This document shows positions 8,960 through 18,489 of a stretch of 64,000 nucleotides of DNA, in pieces (the stretch's first letter is position 1; each line of letters starts with the position of its first letter). Where the stretch lies: contig NZ_JAVTSS010000001.1 of assembly GCF_032678705.1 (NCBI RefSeq), forward strand, positions 806,001 to 870,000, in the 5' to 3' direction. The notes under the pieces were generated by a model. It searched no databases. It was not told the origin of the DNA and saw nothing but the letters and a program-made list of their open reading frames with translations. The DNA comes from Pedobacter frigiditerrae (GTDB lineage: Bacteria; Bacteroidota; Bacteroidia; Sphingobacteriales; Sphingobacteriaceae). The translations under genes were made by a program, and so were the position numbers.

Positions 8960-9889
8960 TTAATTAACCTTTAATAGTTTTTTTAATTCTCTTTTTTTGA
9001 TTGGCAAAATAGTACCATGTCTTATTCCTTTTGGAACGGAAATTTGATCAGATACATCAGTCCAGTTTAACAAATCTGAAGATTGTATGGCTCCATATTT
9101 ATGCTCTCTGTACTTATCGAAATAAACCAGCCAGTCTTTTTTAATCTTTAAAACAGTAGGACCTTCTGCCCAATAATTTCCAGTGATTTTTTCGCTTGCC
9201 TTAGTGTAAGGACCAATTAAATTATCGCTATAGGCAATCTTTAAGTTTTTCTGGTCAGGTTCTCTGGTTTCATCTTTTAAAAACATGATGAATCTCCTTT
9301 TGTCTTTTACAATTGTGGCATCAATCACATTAAAACCTGGGTCGTATAAAAGTTTGGTTTCAGAAAACGTCTTGAAATCTTTAGTAGTTACGTAATAAAT
9401 CCTGTGATTGTAGCCATCATCAGCTTTTGAAGCTGTTTCTGGAAATTTGCCGATAATTGTAGTTGCCCAATAAATTAAATAGGTTTTTGTTTTATTGTCA
9501 TAAGTAATTTCTGGTGCCCAAGTATTTCTGGCACCTTCTTCTTTAGCCATTACTGGAATAAATTGTTGTTCGCTCCAATTGATTAAATCTTTAGAGCTCG
9601 CGTAACCTATCCCTTTATCTTTCCAGCTAACTGTCCATACCATATGAAATAATCCATCACGACCTTTAATAATGCAAGGATCACGCATTAATTTATCCTT
9701 ACTAACCGTTGGCGTTAAAAACGATTTATCATTTTTTAAGGCAGTCCATTTAAAGCCATCATTGCTGTAGGCTAAATGCAATCCGTCTTGCCCGTTATTA
9801 TTGAAATAAGCAAAAAGATAATTTTTTTGCGCATTTACATTGAATGAAATGAAGAGTGTGAATAGAATTAGAAATGTGAGTTTTTTCAT
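8960..9889 (-). CDS. GH43-like five-bladed propeller protein (arabinosidase-like), secreted
   Basis: 309 residues with a signal peptide ending at NVNAQ (residue 21). Propeller blades are marked by MRDPCIIKGRDGLFHMVWT (68-86), NTWAPEITYDNKTKTYLIYW (122-141), NVIDATIVKD (187-196) and YWAEGPTVLKI (239-249). Asp70, Asp190 and Glu242 are candidates for the GH43/GH32-fold triad. It belongs to the divergent GH43-like arabinosidase group, the same style as the protein at 62772, and is probably active on arabinose-containing side chains. It sits in the arabinan operon, with 84 bp including a dyad (9916-9966) separating it from the GH51 gene upstream. Substrate is inferred from neighbours only. Confidence 0.78.
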   Translation of the reverse strand: MKKLTFLILFTLFISFNVNAQKNYLFAYFNNNGQDGLHLAYSNDGFKWTALKNDKSFLTPTVSKDKLMRDPCIIKGRDGLFHMVWTVSWKDKGIGYASSKDLINWSEQQFIPVMAKEEGARNTWAPEITYDNKTKTYLIYWATTIIGKFPETASKADDGYNHRIYYVTTKDFKTFSETKLLYDPGFNVIDATIVKDKRRFIMFLKDETREPDQKNLKIAYSDNLIGPYTKASEKITGNYWAEGPTVLKIKKDWLVYFDKYREHKYGAIQSSDLLNWTDVSDQISVPKGIRHGTILPIKKRELKKLLKVN

Positions 9890-9915
9890 TATGTTTTTAT
9901 GATATTCTAAAATCC

Positions 9916-9966
9916 GTTGGCGAGGACGCTAACGTTTAAATTCCCTTTGTTGGCGTCCCCACCAAC
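9916..9966. repeat. Intercistronic dyad
   Basis: GTTGGCGAGGACGC and GCGTCCCCACCAAC are near-perfect inverted arms between the GH51 and GH43-like genes of the arabinan operon. There is no T-run on the minus strand, so a stability or processing hairpin is more likely than a full terminator. Confidence 0.6.
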
Positions 9967-9973
9967 AATTTAT

Positions 9974-11515
9974 TTAATTTTTTAACTCTAAAACAACAAC
10001 AGATTGGGCTGGTAATTCTACAGAAAGTTTATTGCCATTTTTCTTTGCACCATTAAATTTCACAATGTGGATTTTATTAGGCTCATTGAAAGTATTGATA
10101 TCTGTAATTTTTGCAGAGGTTAATATTTGTCCAGTTACGGTTTTCCAGTTTAAACCATCTAATGCTGTGTTTAAAGTGATTTTTTGATGTGGATTTAGGT
10201 TAACCAATGAAATGTGAATTGCACCTGTTGCATCCTGTGATGCAGAAATATTTAACGCTGGAATTTTTTTATCACCCATTAAGTAATCAGGACTTACAAA
10301 ATCTATCGGTAAATACTTAGCATCCTGATGAACTTTATATAAATCGAAAATGTGATAAGTAGGGGTTAAAATCATCTTATTTTTTTCGGTTAAAACCAAA
10401 GCTTGTAAAACATTTACCGTTTGTGCCAAGTTTGCCATTCTAACCCTATCAGAGTGGTTATTGAAAATATTCAACGTTGTGCCAGCAATTAAGGCATCGC
10501 GTAAGCTATTCTGTTGGTATAAAAAACCAGGGTTTGTGCCAGGCTCAACGTCTGTCCATATTCCCCATTCATCAACAACCAATGCTACCCTTTTCTTCGG
10601 GTCATATTTATCCATAACAGCTGAGTGTTTAGTAACCAGCTCTTCCATTTTTAGGCAGTTTTGCATGGTGCTAAAATATTGACTTTCATCAAACGCAGTT
10701 GCAGAACCTTTAGCATTCCATTTTCCTGTTGGTAATGTATAATGATGTAGTGTTAATCCCCACATTCTGGCACCTATGTTTTTCATACAGGTTTCTGTCC
10801 AGTTGTAATCGTCAGAATTAGCACCAGCGGCGATTTTCTTCAAAGGTGCACCAGCGTAATCACGAGCATAGGTAGCGTATCTTCTGTATAAATCTGAATA
10901 ATATTGTGGCGTCATGTTACCCCCGCAACCCCAGCTTTCATTTCCAACACCCCAAAAAGCCACTTTCCAAGGTTTTTCTCTACCATTTTCCTTACGAATG
11001 GCAGTCATCGGACTCACGCCATCAAAGTTCAAATACTCCACCCATTTTGCCATTTCCTCTACTGTTCCACTGCCCACATTACCAGCAATGTAAGGTTCAG
11101 TTTGGAGCATTTCGCAAAGCTCTAAAAACTCATGTGTACCAAAGCTATTGTCTTCTACAACGCCACCCCAATTGGTATTAACCATTTTTGGGCGTAAGTT
11201 TCTTGGCCCAATTCCATCTCGCCAATGGTATTCGTCTGCAAAACATCCACCTGGCCAACGCAAATTTGGAATTTTGATTTTCTTTAAGGCATCAACAATG
11301 TCTAACCTAATTCTTCCTTTGTTTGGGATGGTCGAATTTTCATCAACCCAAAAACCATCATAAATACAACGACCCAAATGCTCAGAAAAATGACCGTAAA
11401 TGTGTTTACTTATAACTTGTTCAGTAGCAGGTTTAATGGTTAAAATTGTTTCTGTTTGAGCTTTTAAGACAAAAGAGCAGCAAATTATTGCAAGAGAGAA
11501 AAGTGTTTTCTTCAT
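9974..11515 (-). CDS. GH51 alpha-L-arabinofuranosidase, secreted (short form)
   Basis: A 513-residue retaining GH51 enzyme that removes terminal alpha-L-arabinofuranose from arabinan. The signal peptide ends at VLKAQ (residue 20). The TIM barrel holds acid/base Glu193 in [11 protein letters not shown] and nucleophile Glu316 in [27 protein letters not shown] (86-104) is the family-typical loop. A C-terminal jelly-roll domain covers about 390-513. Length matches classical GH51 such as AbfA. It starts 2 bp after the stop of the longer GH51 gene upstream (11518), so the two form a translationally close pair. Most classical GH51 enzymes are cytoplasmic, so a clear export signal here means the periplasm is the likely site of action. 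Confidence 0.93.
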   Translation of the reverse strand: MKKTLFSLAIICCSFVLKAQTETILTIKPATEQVISKHIYGHFSEHLGRCIYDGFWVDENSTIPNKGRIRLDIVDALKKIKIPNLRWPGGCFADEYHWRDGIGPRNLRPKMVNTNWGGVVEDNSFGTHEFLELCEMLQTEPYIAGNVGSGTVEEMAKWVEYLNFDGVSPMTAIRKENGREKPWKVAFWGVGNESWGCGGNMTPQYYSDLYRRYATYARDYAGAPLKKIAAGANSDDYNWTETCMKNIGARMWGLTLHHYTLPTGKWNAKGSATAFDESQYFSTMQNCLKMEELVTKHSAVMDKYDPKKRVALVVDEWGIWTDVEPGTNPGFLYQQNSLRDALIAGTTLNIFNNHSDRVRMANLAQTVNVLQALVLTEKNKMILTPTYHIFDLYKVHQDAKYLPIDFVSPDYLMGDKKIPALNISASQDATGAIHISLVNLNPHQKITLNTALDGLNWKTVTGQILTSAKITDINTFNEPNKIHIVKFNGAKKNGNKLSVELPAQSVVVLELKN

Positions 11516-11517
11516 TT

Positions 11518-13521
11518 TTAAGAGTTGAAAGGTATTCTGATAACGTTAAATGAATATGGCTTTAAAACCAAGTTTAATTTTTTTCCTTTTAAGGAAATAT
11601 CTATTCTTTTTGGACCAACTGCTTGAGGAGCATCAAATGAGTTCAATTGGTTTAAGTTGCTGTTTTCCAGTTCATCAATAAATCCTTTTGATTTTATTTT
11701 CTTCTTGCCATCAAGTGCCAAATCAATGGTTTGCGTTTGATTGGCTGTATTTGCAATTTTAATGATCAACTCATTTGTGGTTTTATCTGTAACTGCAGAA
11801 GCGTATAAACCATCTTGTCCGATGATGTTTTTTGCATCATTTGTAATAGAAACCACATCTGTTCCTTTATTGGTAGAAAATAATTTTTGAACGTAATAAT
11901 CTGGTGTGCCGTAAACTTTTAAATTATCAACCCAAATCATGTCAGGTGCCCACTGCCAAGCATCTACATGAGCAAAAAGAGGGGCATAGGATGCCATTTG
12001 AACTATATCTGCATTGCGTTCTAAGCCAGTCATTAAAGCTGCTGCCGCCAATGCGCTTTCCCAATTATTTCTATTGCTTCCAATGATTTTTGAATCTGCG
12101 TGTACCGCGTATTCTCCTACAAAAACCTTCGATTCATTTCTTGGATAACTATCATAACGACCAGCATTTTTTAAAAACCAATCTGCAGGTTTGTAATAAT
12201 GTTCGTCAATAAAATCTGCGTTTGCAGTTCTCAATGCAGTGTTTAGCAATTCAAATCTATCGCCCTCTGGACCAGTACCAGAACTGTTGATTAACTTAAT
12301 TTCTGGATATTTTGCCTTAATTGCTTTAGTGAAAATTGCTAAACGCTCTAAGTATTGTGGTCCCCAGTTTTCATTTCCAATGCCCAACATTTTTAAATTA
12401 AATGGTTTAGGATGCCCTAATTCGGCTCTTTTTTTACCCCATTTGGTGTTGATATCGCCATTGGCAAACTCAATTAAATCTAATGCATCTTGTACATAAG
12501 GGTCTAATTCATCTAAAGCGGCAACTTCGCCAGTGTTAAATTGGCAAGCCATTCCGCAGTTTAAAATTGGCAAGGCATCCGAGCCAATATCTTCGGCTAA
12601 CTGGAAATATTCAAAAAAGCCTAATCCAAAACTTTGGTAGTAATCTGGCGCAGGGCGATGAGCAAACTCTACATTCCATCTATTCATTAACATTTTACGG
12701 CTTTCGATAGGACCGATGGTGTTTTTCCATTGATACCTATTGGCTAGGTCGGTTCCTTCAACAATACATCCCCCTGGGAAACGAATAAACCCTGGTTTCA
12801 TGTCTGCTAACATTTGAACCATGTCTGCTCTTAAACCTTGTGGCCTATTTTTCCAGGTATCTTCAGGAAATAAAGAAATCATATCTAAATCTATATTGCC
12901 CTTGCCTTGAAAAATGATAGAGAACTTCGCTTTTGGGTCTGTTTCGGTTGCTGTAATACTGGCCGATTGTTTTTGCCAATTGTTGCCTGTTTGCAAAGGT
13001 GTTAAGGTAGTTTGTGCTATTACTTTATTGTTTGCGGCTTTTAACAATAGAACCATTTTTACGCCAGGAATTGGTTGGCGATACATCATCGAGAAATCAT
13101 AACGCAGGCCTTTTTTTACACCAATTCCTTTAAAACCTTCGTTAATTAATTCGAAATCGTCTGTCTGTCTTTGAACTTGTAAATACCTTGGGTTGGCTTC
13201 ATTTACTTCCTTGCGATTAACAACCAAAACTTCTCCTTCTTTTTGCCTGTTCCTATGAATTGACCAACCCATTAAAGGTTTAATAAATTCGAACGACCTA
13301 TTTTTAATTAACTCCGCGTAAATTCCTCCGTCTGCACCAAAATTAATGTCCTCAAAAAAGACACCCCACATGTTAGATTCTACTTTGGCTATTGATTTAT
13401 CTGTTTTAACAATAAAGGTTTTTGCTACTTGCGCAAAAGATTGATTGGAAAACCCTAATCCGATTGTGGAATAAGCCAGCATTAAGCATAATACTCGCTT
13501 GTTAAGCAGATTTAATTTCAT
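11518..13521 (-). CDS. GH51 alpha-L-arabinofuranosidase with CBM4/9-like insert, secreted (long form)
   Basis: A 667-residue GH51 protein and first gene of the minus-strand arabinan operon. The signal peptide ends at NQSFAQ (residue 31). A CBM_4_9-like beta-sandwich lies at about 85-220, followed by the TIM barrel with [15 protein letters not shown] (245-259), acid/base Glu384 in [11 protein letters not shown] and nucleophile Glu470 in [13 protein letters not shown]-terminal beta domain ends at 667. This long architecture resembles the eukaryotic and Bacteroides GH51 type acting on arabinan or arabinoxylan. The ATG (minus 13521) is the only start that gives a full signal peptide. A palindromic operator candidate lies 52 bp upstream. 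The second GH51 starts 2 bp after its stop. Confidence 0.93.
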   Translation of the reverse strand: MKLNLLNKRVLCLMLAYSTIGLGFSNQSFAQVAKTFIVKTDKSIAKVESNMWGVFFEDINFGADGGIYAELIKNRSFEFIKPLMGWSIHRNRQKEGEVLVVNRKEVNEANPRYLQVQRQTDDFELINEGFKGIGVKKGLRYDFSMMYRQPIPGVKMVLLLKAANNKVIAQTTLTPLQTGNNWQKQSASITATETDPKAKFSIIFQGKGNIDLDMISLFPEDTWKNRPQGLRADMVQMLADMKPGFIRFPGGCIVEGTDLANRYQWKNTIGPIESRKMLMNRWNVEFAHRPAPDYYQSFGLGFFEYFQLAEDIGSDALPILNCGMACQFNTGEVAALDELDPYVQDALDLIEFANGDINTKWGKKRAELGHPKPFNLKMLGIGNENWGPQYLERLAIFTKAIKAKYPEIKLINSSGTGPEGDRFELLNTALRTANADFIDEHYYKPADWFLKNAGRYDSYPRNESKVFVGEYAVHADSKIIGSNRNNWESALAAAALMTGLERNADIVQMASYAPLFAHVDAWQWAPDMIWVDNLKVYGTPDYYVQKLFSTNKGTDVVSITNDAKNIIGQDGLYASAVTDKTTNELIIKIANTANQTQTIDLALDGKKKIKSKGFIDELENSNLNQLNSFDAPQAVGPKRIDISLKGKKLNLVLKPYSFNVIRIPFNS

Positions 13522-13572
13522 AAAGTTTAATATTTGGATGGTTCTAAATTGTAAAAGTAAAATATTTCAGAT

Positions 13573-13597
13573 AATAAACGTCATTTGTACGATTATT
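13573..13597 (-). promoter_or_regulatory. Palindromic operator candidate for the arabinan operon
   Basis: AATAAACGT (13573-13581) and ACGATTATT (13589-13597) are inverted arms (8 of 9 pairs) around a 7-bp spacer, 52 bp before the first GH51 start. The embedded ATTTGTACG resembles the half-site of Gram-positive GntR/LacI-type AraR operators. That resemblance is from memory and is only suggestive. It differs from the ACAGGA repeats upstream of the plus-strand genes. Confidence 0.4.
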
Positions 13598-13700
13598 ATT
13601 TTCGAATAATTTTTTTGATGGAAATATGCGGCTGAAAAAGATGTTAAGGACATAATTACTAGGTTTTACGAAAAATACAATCTGTAACTTTTATGATAGA

Positions 13701-13769
13701 ACAGGATGAAGCAGGACGATAAAAACTTGATTAGTAATTAAGTTCGTTAATTTAAATTACCAACCAAAT
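13701..13769 (+). promoter_or_regulatory. ACAGGA direct-repeat operator and CCAAAT box upstream of PL11
   Basis: ACAGGATGAA-GCAGGA occupies 13701-13716 with a 10-bp period. CCAAAT is at 13764-13769, 63 bp after the repeat start, and the ATG follows at 13779. Between them the DNA is AT-rich (TTAGTAATTAAG), suitable for a -7 element 20-25 bp after the second half-site. Confidence 0.7.
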
Positions 13770-13778
13770 ATAAATGCC

Positions 13779-15722
13779 ATGAGATTTTTAAGAGCTAGTT
13801 CCTTAGCCATAAATTGTAAATATTTTGTTTTGTTCACCGCCTTATTTATTACTTCTATATTCAATTCGTTTGCCCAAAAACAAATTGAGCATTTAGATAG
13901 GGGATTAATAGGAATAAAGAACAATTCAAACCATTTATTTTTAAGCTGGAGATTATTGGTGAATGATAATGTGGATGTTTCATTTGATATTTACAGACAA
14001 AGCTTAGGTAAGAGTTTGATTAAACTGAACAAAAAACCAATTTCTAAAACCACATTTTTTATTGATAGCACTGTTAATTTTTCTTTAACGAATAGTTGGA
14101 TGGTTAAAGTGAGTGCCAAACAAACGGACGAATCAGGTGCAACTTTTAAAACAGCTGCCAATGCTGATGTAAAACCTTACTTTTCTATTCCGATTGAAGC
14201 TCCCGCTGATGGAGAAATTGAAGGTTCTAAATTTACTTATAGTGCCAACGATGCAAGTGTTGCAGATTTAGATGGTGATGGCAGTTATGAAATCATCTTA
14301 AAATGGGAACCTTCAAATGCTAAAAATCCTCCTCAAACAGGTTTTACAGGCAATCAAATTATAGATGCTTATACTTTGGCAGGTAAGTTATTGTGGCGAA
14401 TAGATTTAGGTAAAAACATACGTTCAGGAGCCGCTTATACCCAATTTTTGGTTTACGATTTTAATGGAGATGGCAAAGCCGAAATGATTACTAAAACAGC
14501 TGATGGTACAATTGACGGCGATGGTAAGGTAATTGGAGATGCAAACAAAGATTTGAGATCTTACGATAAGAAATCTGGCACTTATGGCAAAATTGTTGAA
14601 GGTCCAGAGTATTTAACGGTGTTTGATGGTAAAAGCGGTGCTGCTTTAAGCACGGTAGATTTTATTCCAAATCGTTACCCATTAGATGGTTGGGGAGGAA
14701 CAGGAGGTAATGGTGGTAATGATAATACGGGTGGTAGACCAGATAGATTTACAGCAGGTGTAGCTTATTTAGATGGCAAAACTCCAAGTGCATTTTTTGT
14801 TCGTGGCTGGTATGGCAGAACAGTAATTGCAGCTTGGGATTGGAAAAATGGGAAGCTAAGTAGTAAATGGGTTTTCGATTCGAAGGATAGAAAAAACCCA
14901 TATTCTGGAATGGCAAATCACAGTGTCAGCATAGCTGATGTAGATAATGATGGTAAAGATGAAATCTGCGTTGGTGCAATGATTGTTGATGATGACGGAA
15001 AAGGATTATTTACTACAGGTTTTGGGCATGGTGATGCTTTACACGTTGCAAAAATGAATCCTGAGCATGAAGATGTTTATGTTTTTGGTGTACATGAAAT
15101 AGAAGATTCGCTTAAAACACCAGTTCGTCCGGGTGTAGCTTTGTATAGTGCCAAAACAGGCAAACCTTATTTTACCTTAGCTCGAAACATTGATGTTGGT
15201 AGAGGTGTGGCTGCTGATATTGACCCTACACATTTAGGTTTCGAGAATTGGGGTGGTCCAGGTGGGTTAAGAGATTTGAATGGAAAAACCATAAGTGAGG
15301 AAACGCCTAACTCTGCCAACTTTGTAGTTTGGTGGGATGGAGATTTAACAAGAGAGCTTTTAGACAAAAACAGAATTGATAAGTGGGATTGGAAGAATAA
15401 AAAAACTGTTAACCTATTTACAGCCATAGGTGCTACCTCAAATAATGGTACAAAAGCTACGCCTGCGCTCAGTGCAGATTTGTTTGGAGATTGGCGTGAA
15501 GAAGTGATTTGGCGAACTCCAGATAATAAAGAATTGCGGATTTATTCTACAACTATCCCTACTAATTATCGTTTTACAACTTTAATGCAAGACCCACAGT
15601 ATAGAGCAGCGATTGCTGGAGAAAACGTAGGGTATAATCAACCCCCACATCCTGGTTTCTATTTGGGTGAAGGAATGCGTAAACCAACAAAAGCCAACGT
15701 GTTAATTGTACCCTTAAAATAA
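13779..15722 (+). CDS. PL11 rhamnogalacturonan lyase, secreted (copy 1)
   Basis: Cleaves the Rha-GalA backbone of RG-I by beta-elimination, leaving unsaturated ends that GH105 later removes. It is 647 residues long with a signal peptide ending at SFAQ (residue 33). An N-terminal beta domain (about 35-130, LDRGLIGI onwards) precedes an eight-bladed propeller with calcium-loop motifs: DLDGDG (163-168), DFNGDG (227-232) and a later DVDNDGKDE. The C-terminal LSADLFGDWREE, MQDPQYR and YNQPPHPGFYLG motifs are hallmarks of the family. It is a single-gene unit under its own ACAGGA operator. It is clearly paralogous to the PL11 at 22689; the two may differ in endo/exo preference as reported for PL11 pairs in other bacteria (inference). 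Confidence 0.93.
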   Translation: MRFLRASSLAINCKYFVLFTALFITSIFNSFAQKQIEHLDRGLIGIKNNSNHLFLSWRLLVNDNVDVSFDIYRQSLGKSLIKLNKKPISKTTFFIDSTVNFSLTNSWMVKVSAKQTDESGATFKTAANADVKPYFSIPIEAPADGEIEGSKFTYSANDASVADLDGDGSYEIILKWEPSNAKNPPQTGFTGNQIIDAYTLAGKLLWRIDLGKNIRSGAAYTQFLVYDFNGDGKAEMITKTADGTIDGDGKVIGDANKDLRSYDKKSGTYGKIVEGPEYLTVFDGKSGAALSTVDFIPNRYPLDGWGGTGGNGGNDNTGGRPDRFTAGVAYLDGKTPSAFFVRGWYGRTVIAAWDWKNGKLSSKWVFDSKDRKNPYSGMANHSVSIADVDNDGKDEICVGAMIVDDDGKGLFTTGFGHGDALHVAKMNPEHEDVYVFGVHEIEDSLKTPVRPGVALYSAKTGKPYFTLARNIDVGRGVAADIDPTHLGFENWGGPGGLRDLNGKTISEETPNSANFVVWWDGDLTRELLDKNRIDKWDWKNKKTVNLFTAIGATSNNGTKATPALSADLFGDWREEVIWRTPDNKELRIYSTTIPTNYRFTTLMQDPQYRAAIAGENVGYNQPPHPGFYLGEGMRKPTKANVLIVPLK

Positions 15723-15788
15723 AAGTAATAACCTTATTACAAAATTGATACTGCTAAATATCCATCAGCTTATGCATTGTATTATAAC

Positions 15789-15884
15789 ACAGGATGGAAC
15801 AGGATGCGATTGAGTGTCGAACTATTTAAATTGGCAATGTCATTAAGTGCCTCTTATCCGCTTAGTGGAAATATCTAACCAAAT
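15789..15884 (+). promoter_or_regulatory. ACAGGA direct-repeat operator and CCAAAT box upstream of the MG2/sulfatase operon
   Basis: ACAGGATGGA-ACAGGA (15789-15804) has two exact half-sites 10 bp apart. CCAAAT is at 15879-15884, 90 bp downstream, and the 47-codon ORF begins at 15894. Its distance to the box is among the longest of the eight sites. Confidence 0.7.
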
Positions 15885-15893
15885 TTATCCCTT

Positions 15894-16037
15894 ATGCGTA
15901 CCCGTAACTTTTTGTTGTGTGTAATACTGACTGGTTTCAGTCTAAAAGCTTTTGCCCAAAAGACAGACGCATTAAACCTTTTGGTAAACGTACCTGTCAA
16001 AATAGCCAACCAAAAAAGTAGTTGCTTAAACCCATAA
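15894..16037 (+). CDS. 47-residue secreted peptide or truncated gene start
   Basis: The ATG at 15894 lies 10 bp after a CCAAAT box, exactly where the genuine starts of other units lie. It opens a 47-codon frame. MRTRNFLLCVILTGFSLK is a good signal peptide with cleavage near AFAQ (residue 22). The mature part would be only 25 residues (begins KTDALNLLVNVPVKIANQ) with one Cys, ending at TAA 16035-16037. The next ATG (16056) is 18 bp on. I recognise no family. Either it is a real small exported peptide leading the operon, or it is the surviving 5' end of a gene whose body was deleted. Placement and signal peptide are seen; function is unknown. Confidence 0.45.
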   Translation: MRTRNFLLCVILTGFSLKAFAQKTDALNLLVNVPVKIANQKSSCLNP

Positions 16038-16055
16038 AACTATAAATCATTCCCT

Positions 16056-18488
16056 ATGAAAACGTTAAGAGCTGTTACTTTCATTTTTCTATCTCTCATT
16101 TCGGGTCAAATATTAGGTCAACAGAAAACTACCGCTGCCGCAGATGATAAGGGTTCTTTTAAGCTATTTTTTGAAAAAGCCTATGTGCAAACAGACAGAG
16201 CATATTATAGTAGTGGAGAAGATGTTTGGTTTAGTGCTTATTTGGTAAATGGAAAAAGCACCAGTTTAACGAGTACCAGTAATAATTTGTATGTTGAATT
16301 GATTAACTCAAAAGCTCAACTAATTGATAGTAAGTTGATAAGAATGAATGGAGGTTTGGGGAATGGAGATTTTAAACTAAAAGATACACTTCAAACTGGA
16401 TGGTATACTATTAGATCCTATACCAATTGGATGCGCAACTTTGGGAATGATTTTGTGTTTCAGAAGAAGATATATGTAAACAATACAACGATTGTAAAAT
16501 TAAATAATGCATCAGGAACAGCAACTGGAAAAGCAGATAATTTGGTTTCAGTTACTTCAAAAAAGACAATTACATTTTTTCCAGAAGGAGGTTCGTTAGT
16601 GGAAGGCTTAACCTCGATTGTTGCTTTTAAAACCAATGATGAAATTGGTAATGCTTTAAAAGCCAAGGGAAGTGTAATTTCATCAAAAGGAGATACAATA
16701 ACCACTTTCCAAAGTACAGAAGCTGGAATGGGGATTTTTGCCTTTACCCCAATGGCAGATGAAAAATACAAAGTTGAAGGATTCTATGGTACAGAGAAAT
16801 TCACATCGGCTTTGCCTGTTGCAATTAAGAAAGGATTTTCAATTCATTTAACTACAGATTCAGCCAGTATAAAGGCTTCAATCAGTACAAATGAAGCATC
16901 TTTCAGTGAACTTCAGGGTAAACCTATTTCGATTGTAATTAAACATGCTGGAGATAATATCTATACTGGTTCAATCACCTTAACAAAAACTAGTGCGTCG
17001 GTAACTATTCCAACCAAGGATTTACCTACTGGAATTGCCGTTTTAACTTTGCTAGACCATTTGGGGAGACCACAATGTGAACGTTTGGTTTATATCCAGT
17101 CGGCTAATAAAATAAATTTAACCATTAATCCTGATAAGCCAAATTATGCAGCAAGGGAAAAAGTAACGTTGAATGTTAAGGCAACAAATAGTCTTGGTGC
17201 TCCTATAAAAACAAATCTTTCACTCGCGGTTGTGGATGGTATCATTCCACCTGATGCCAACAACATTGTTAGTTATTTAACACTTCAATCTGAATTAAAG
17301 GGAGAGATTAAAAATGCCGACCAATATTTTGATCCTCAAAATGCTGGAAGATTTAAGCAATTGGATTTATTACTGTTAACACAAGGTTGGAGGGAATATT
17401 TGTGGCGTAAACTAGCAGATTCGAGCATTAAAATAAGTGAGATGCCAGAACCTGGTATCACCATCAGAGGCTCGGTTAGAGAAAAAATAGCTAATAAACC
17501 AATGCCTAATATGAACATTACGCTGTTCGGTTCGGGTTTTGTAGGCAATAAAATTTATACTACTAAAACAGATGCTAACGGGCGCTATTTTCTCGATGGC
17601 TTAAATTGGTCGGGAAATCAAGCTATAAAACTTTCCTCTCAAGATAATAAGGGAAAAAAGGGAGGTTGGCTACAAATAGATTCTGTATCTAAACCATTTC
17701 CTTTAAACCTAAAAAAGTTAAATCCATTCGAAATACCAACCAACTTAAACGCTGAGGTTAGTACAAGAATGGCATACAATCGTAAGTTTAAAATAGGCGA
17801 CTCAATCATGTTAGATGAGGTGAAAATTGTAGCGGGTAGAAAGCAAACCGTACAATTATTCGATGAAACCCTAAGCACATTTGGATATCCTGATCAGGTT
17901 TTTAATATTACAGCAGCAGATTATAGTTATAAAAGTTTGGAACATTATTTATTGACCTATGCAAAAGGTAGTTATGCTGTTGATGCCACAGATTCATTAG
18001 GTAATGAGGGTATAGCATTTTTATCTGCTGGAAAAAAAGTAAGTCCTAGTATTATAATTAATCAAAGAGAAGATCTTCAAAATCGCACGGACTATTACAG
18101 TTTAACAATGGATCAGATTGATAAAATTGTTGTTAAACATCTATTGGGCCAGGCATCAGGAGGTAAATTTCCTGATAGGTATCTTATTTATTTAACCTTA
18201 AAAGAAAGTGCCTTTCGTGGGCCTAATTTGGATCTTTTAAATGTTAACTTAAATGGTTATTATAATGACAGAGCATTTTATTCGCCAAATTATGTTTCAA
18301 AAGCACCACCTGTAAAAGATTTAAGAACAACTGTGTTTTGGGCGCCATTGCTAAAAACTAATGCAAACGGTGAAGTGAGTGTATCATTCTTTAATTCAGA
18401 TAATAAAGGATATATGAATATAACAACCAATGGAATAACCGAACAAGGATCGCCAATAACCAATAAAACAAGTTATAAAGTTCAATAA
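16056..18488 (+). CDS. Secreted macroglobulin-like (MG2) protein with carboxypeptidase-regulatory-like domain, copy 1
   Basis: An 810-residue exported protein of unknown function. The signal peptide ends at QILGQ (residue 22). Residues 35-145 form an MG2-type domain typical of alpha-2-macroglobulin-like proteins (VQTDRAYYSSGEDVWFSAYL, then GWYTIRSYTNWM). Further beta-sandwich repeats reach about 445. A CarboxypepD_reg/CnaB-like domain follows (about 460-550, ITIRGSVREKIANKPMPN). A region resembling a degenerate TonB-plug fold spans about 585-735 (MLDEVKIV onwards), and the C-terminal module has LRTTVFWAPLLKTNANGEV. No thioester CxEQ motif is seen and the length is half that of true macroglobulins. 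It forms a tight operon with its paralogue (1-bp gap) and a sulfatase. A role in handling outer-membrane glycan complexes is speculation. Confidence 0.75.
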   Translation: MKTLRAVTFIFLSLISGQILGQQKTTAAADDKGSFKLFFEKAYVQTDRAYYSSGEDVWFSAYLVNGKSTSLTSTSNNLYVELINSKAQLIDSKLIRMNGGLGNGDFKLKDTLQTGWYTIRSYTNWMRNFGNDFVFQKKIYVNNTTIVKLNNASGTATGKADNLVSVTSKKTITFFPEGGSLVEGLTSIVAFKTNDEIGNALKAKGSVISSKGDTITTFQSTEAGMGIFAFTPMADEKYKVEGFYGTEKFTSALPVAIKKGFSIHLTTDSASIKASISTNEASFSELQGKPISIVIKHAGDNIYTGSITLTKTSASVTIPTKDLPTGIAVLTLLDHLGRPQCERLVYIQSANKINLTINPDKPNYAAREKVTLNVKATNSLGAPIKTNLSLAVVDGIIPPDANNIVSYLTLQSELKGEIKNADQYFDPQNAGRFKQLDLLLLTQGWREYLWRKLADSSIKISEMPEPGITIRGSVREKIANKPMPNMNITLFGSGFVGNKIYTTKTDANGRYFLDGLNWSGNQAIKLSSQDNKGKKGGWLQIDSVSKPFPLNLKKLNPFEIPTNLNAEVSTRMAYNRKFKIGDSIMLDEVKIVAGRKQTVQLFDETLSTFGYPDQVFNITAADYSYKSLEHYLLTYAKGSYAVDATDSLGNEGIAFLSAGKKVSPSIIINQREDLQNRTDYYSLTMDQIDKIVVKHLLGQASGGKFPDRYLIYLTLKESAFRGPNLDLLNVNLNGYYNDRAFYSPNYVSKAPPVKDLRTTVFWAPLLKTNANGEVSVSFFNSDNKGYMNITTNGITEQGSPITNKTSYKVQ

Positions 18489-18489
18489 T

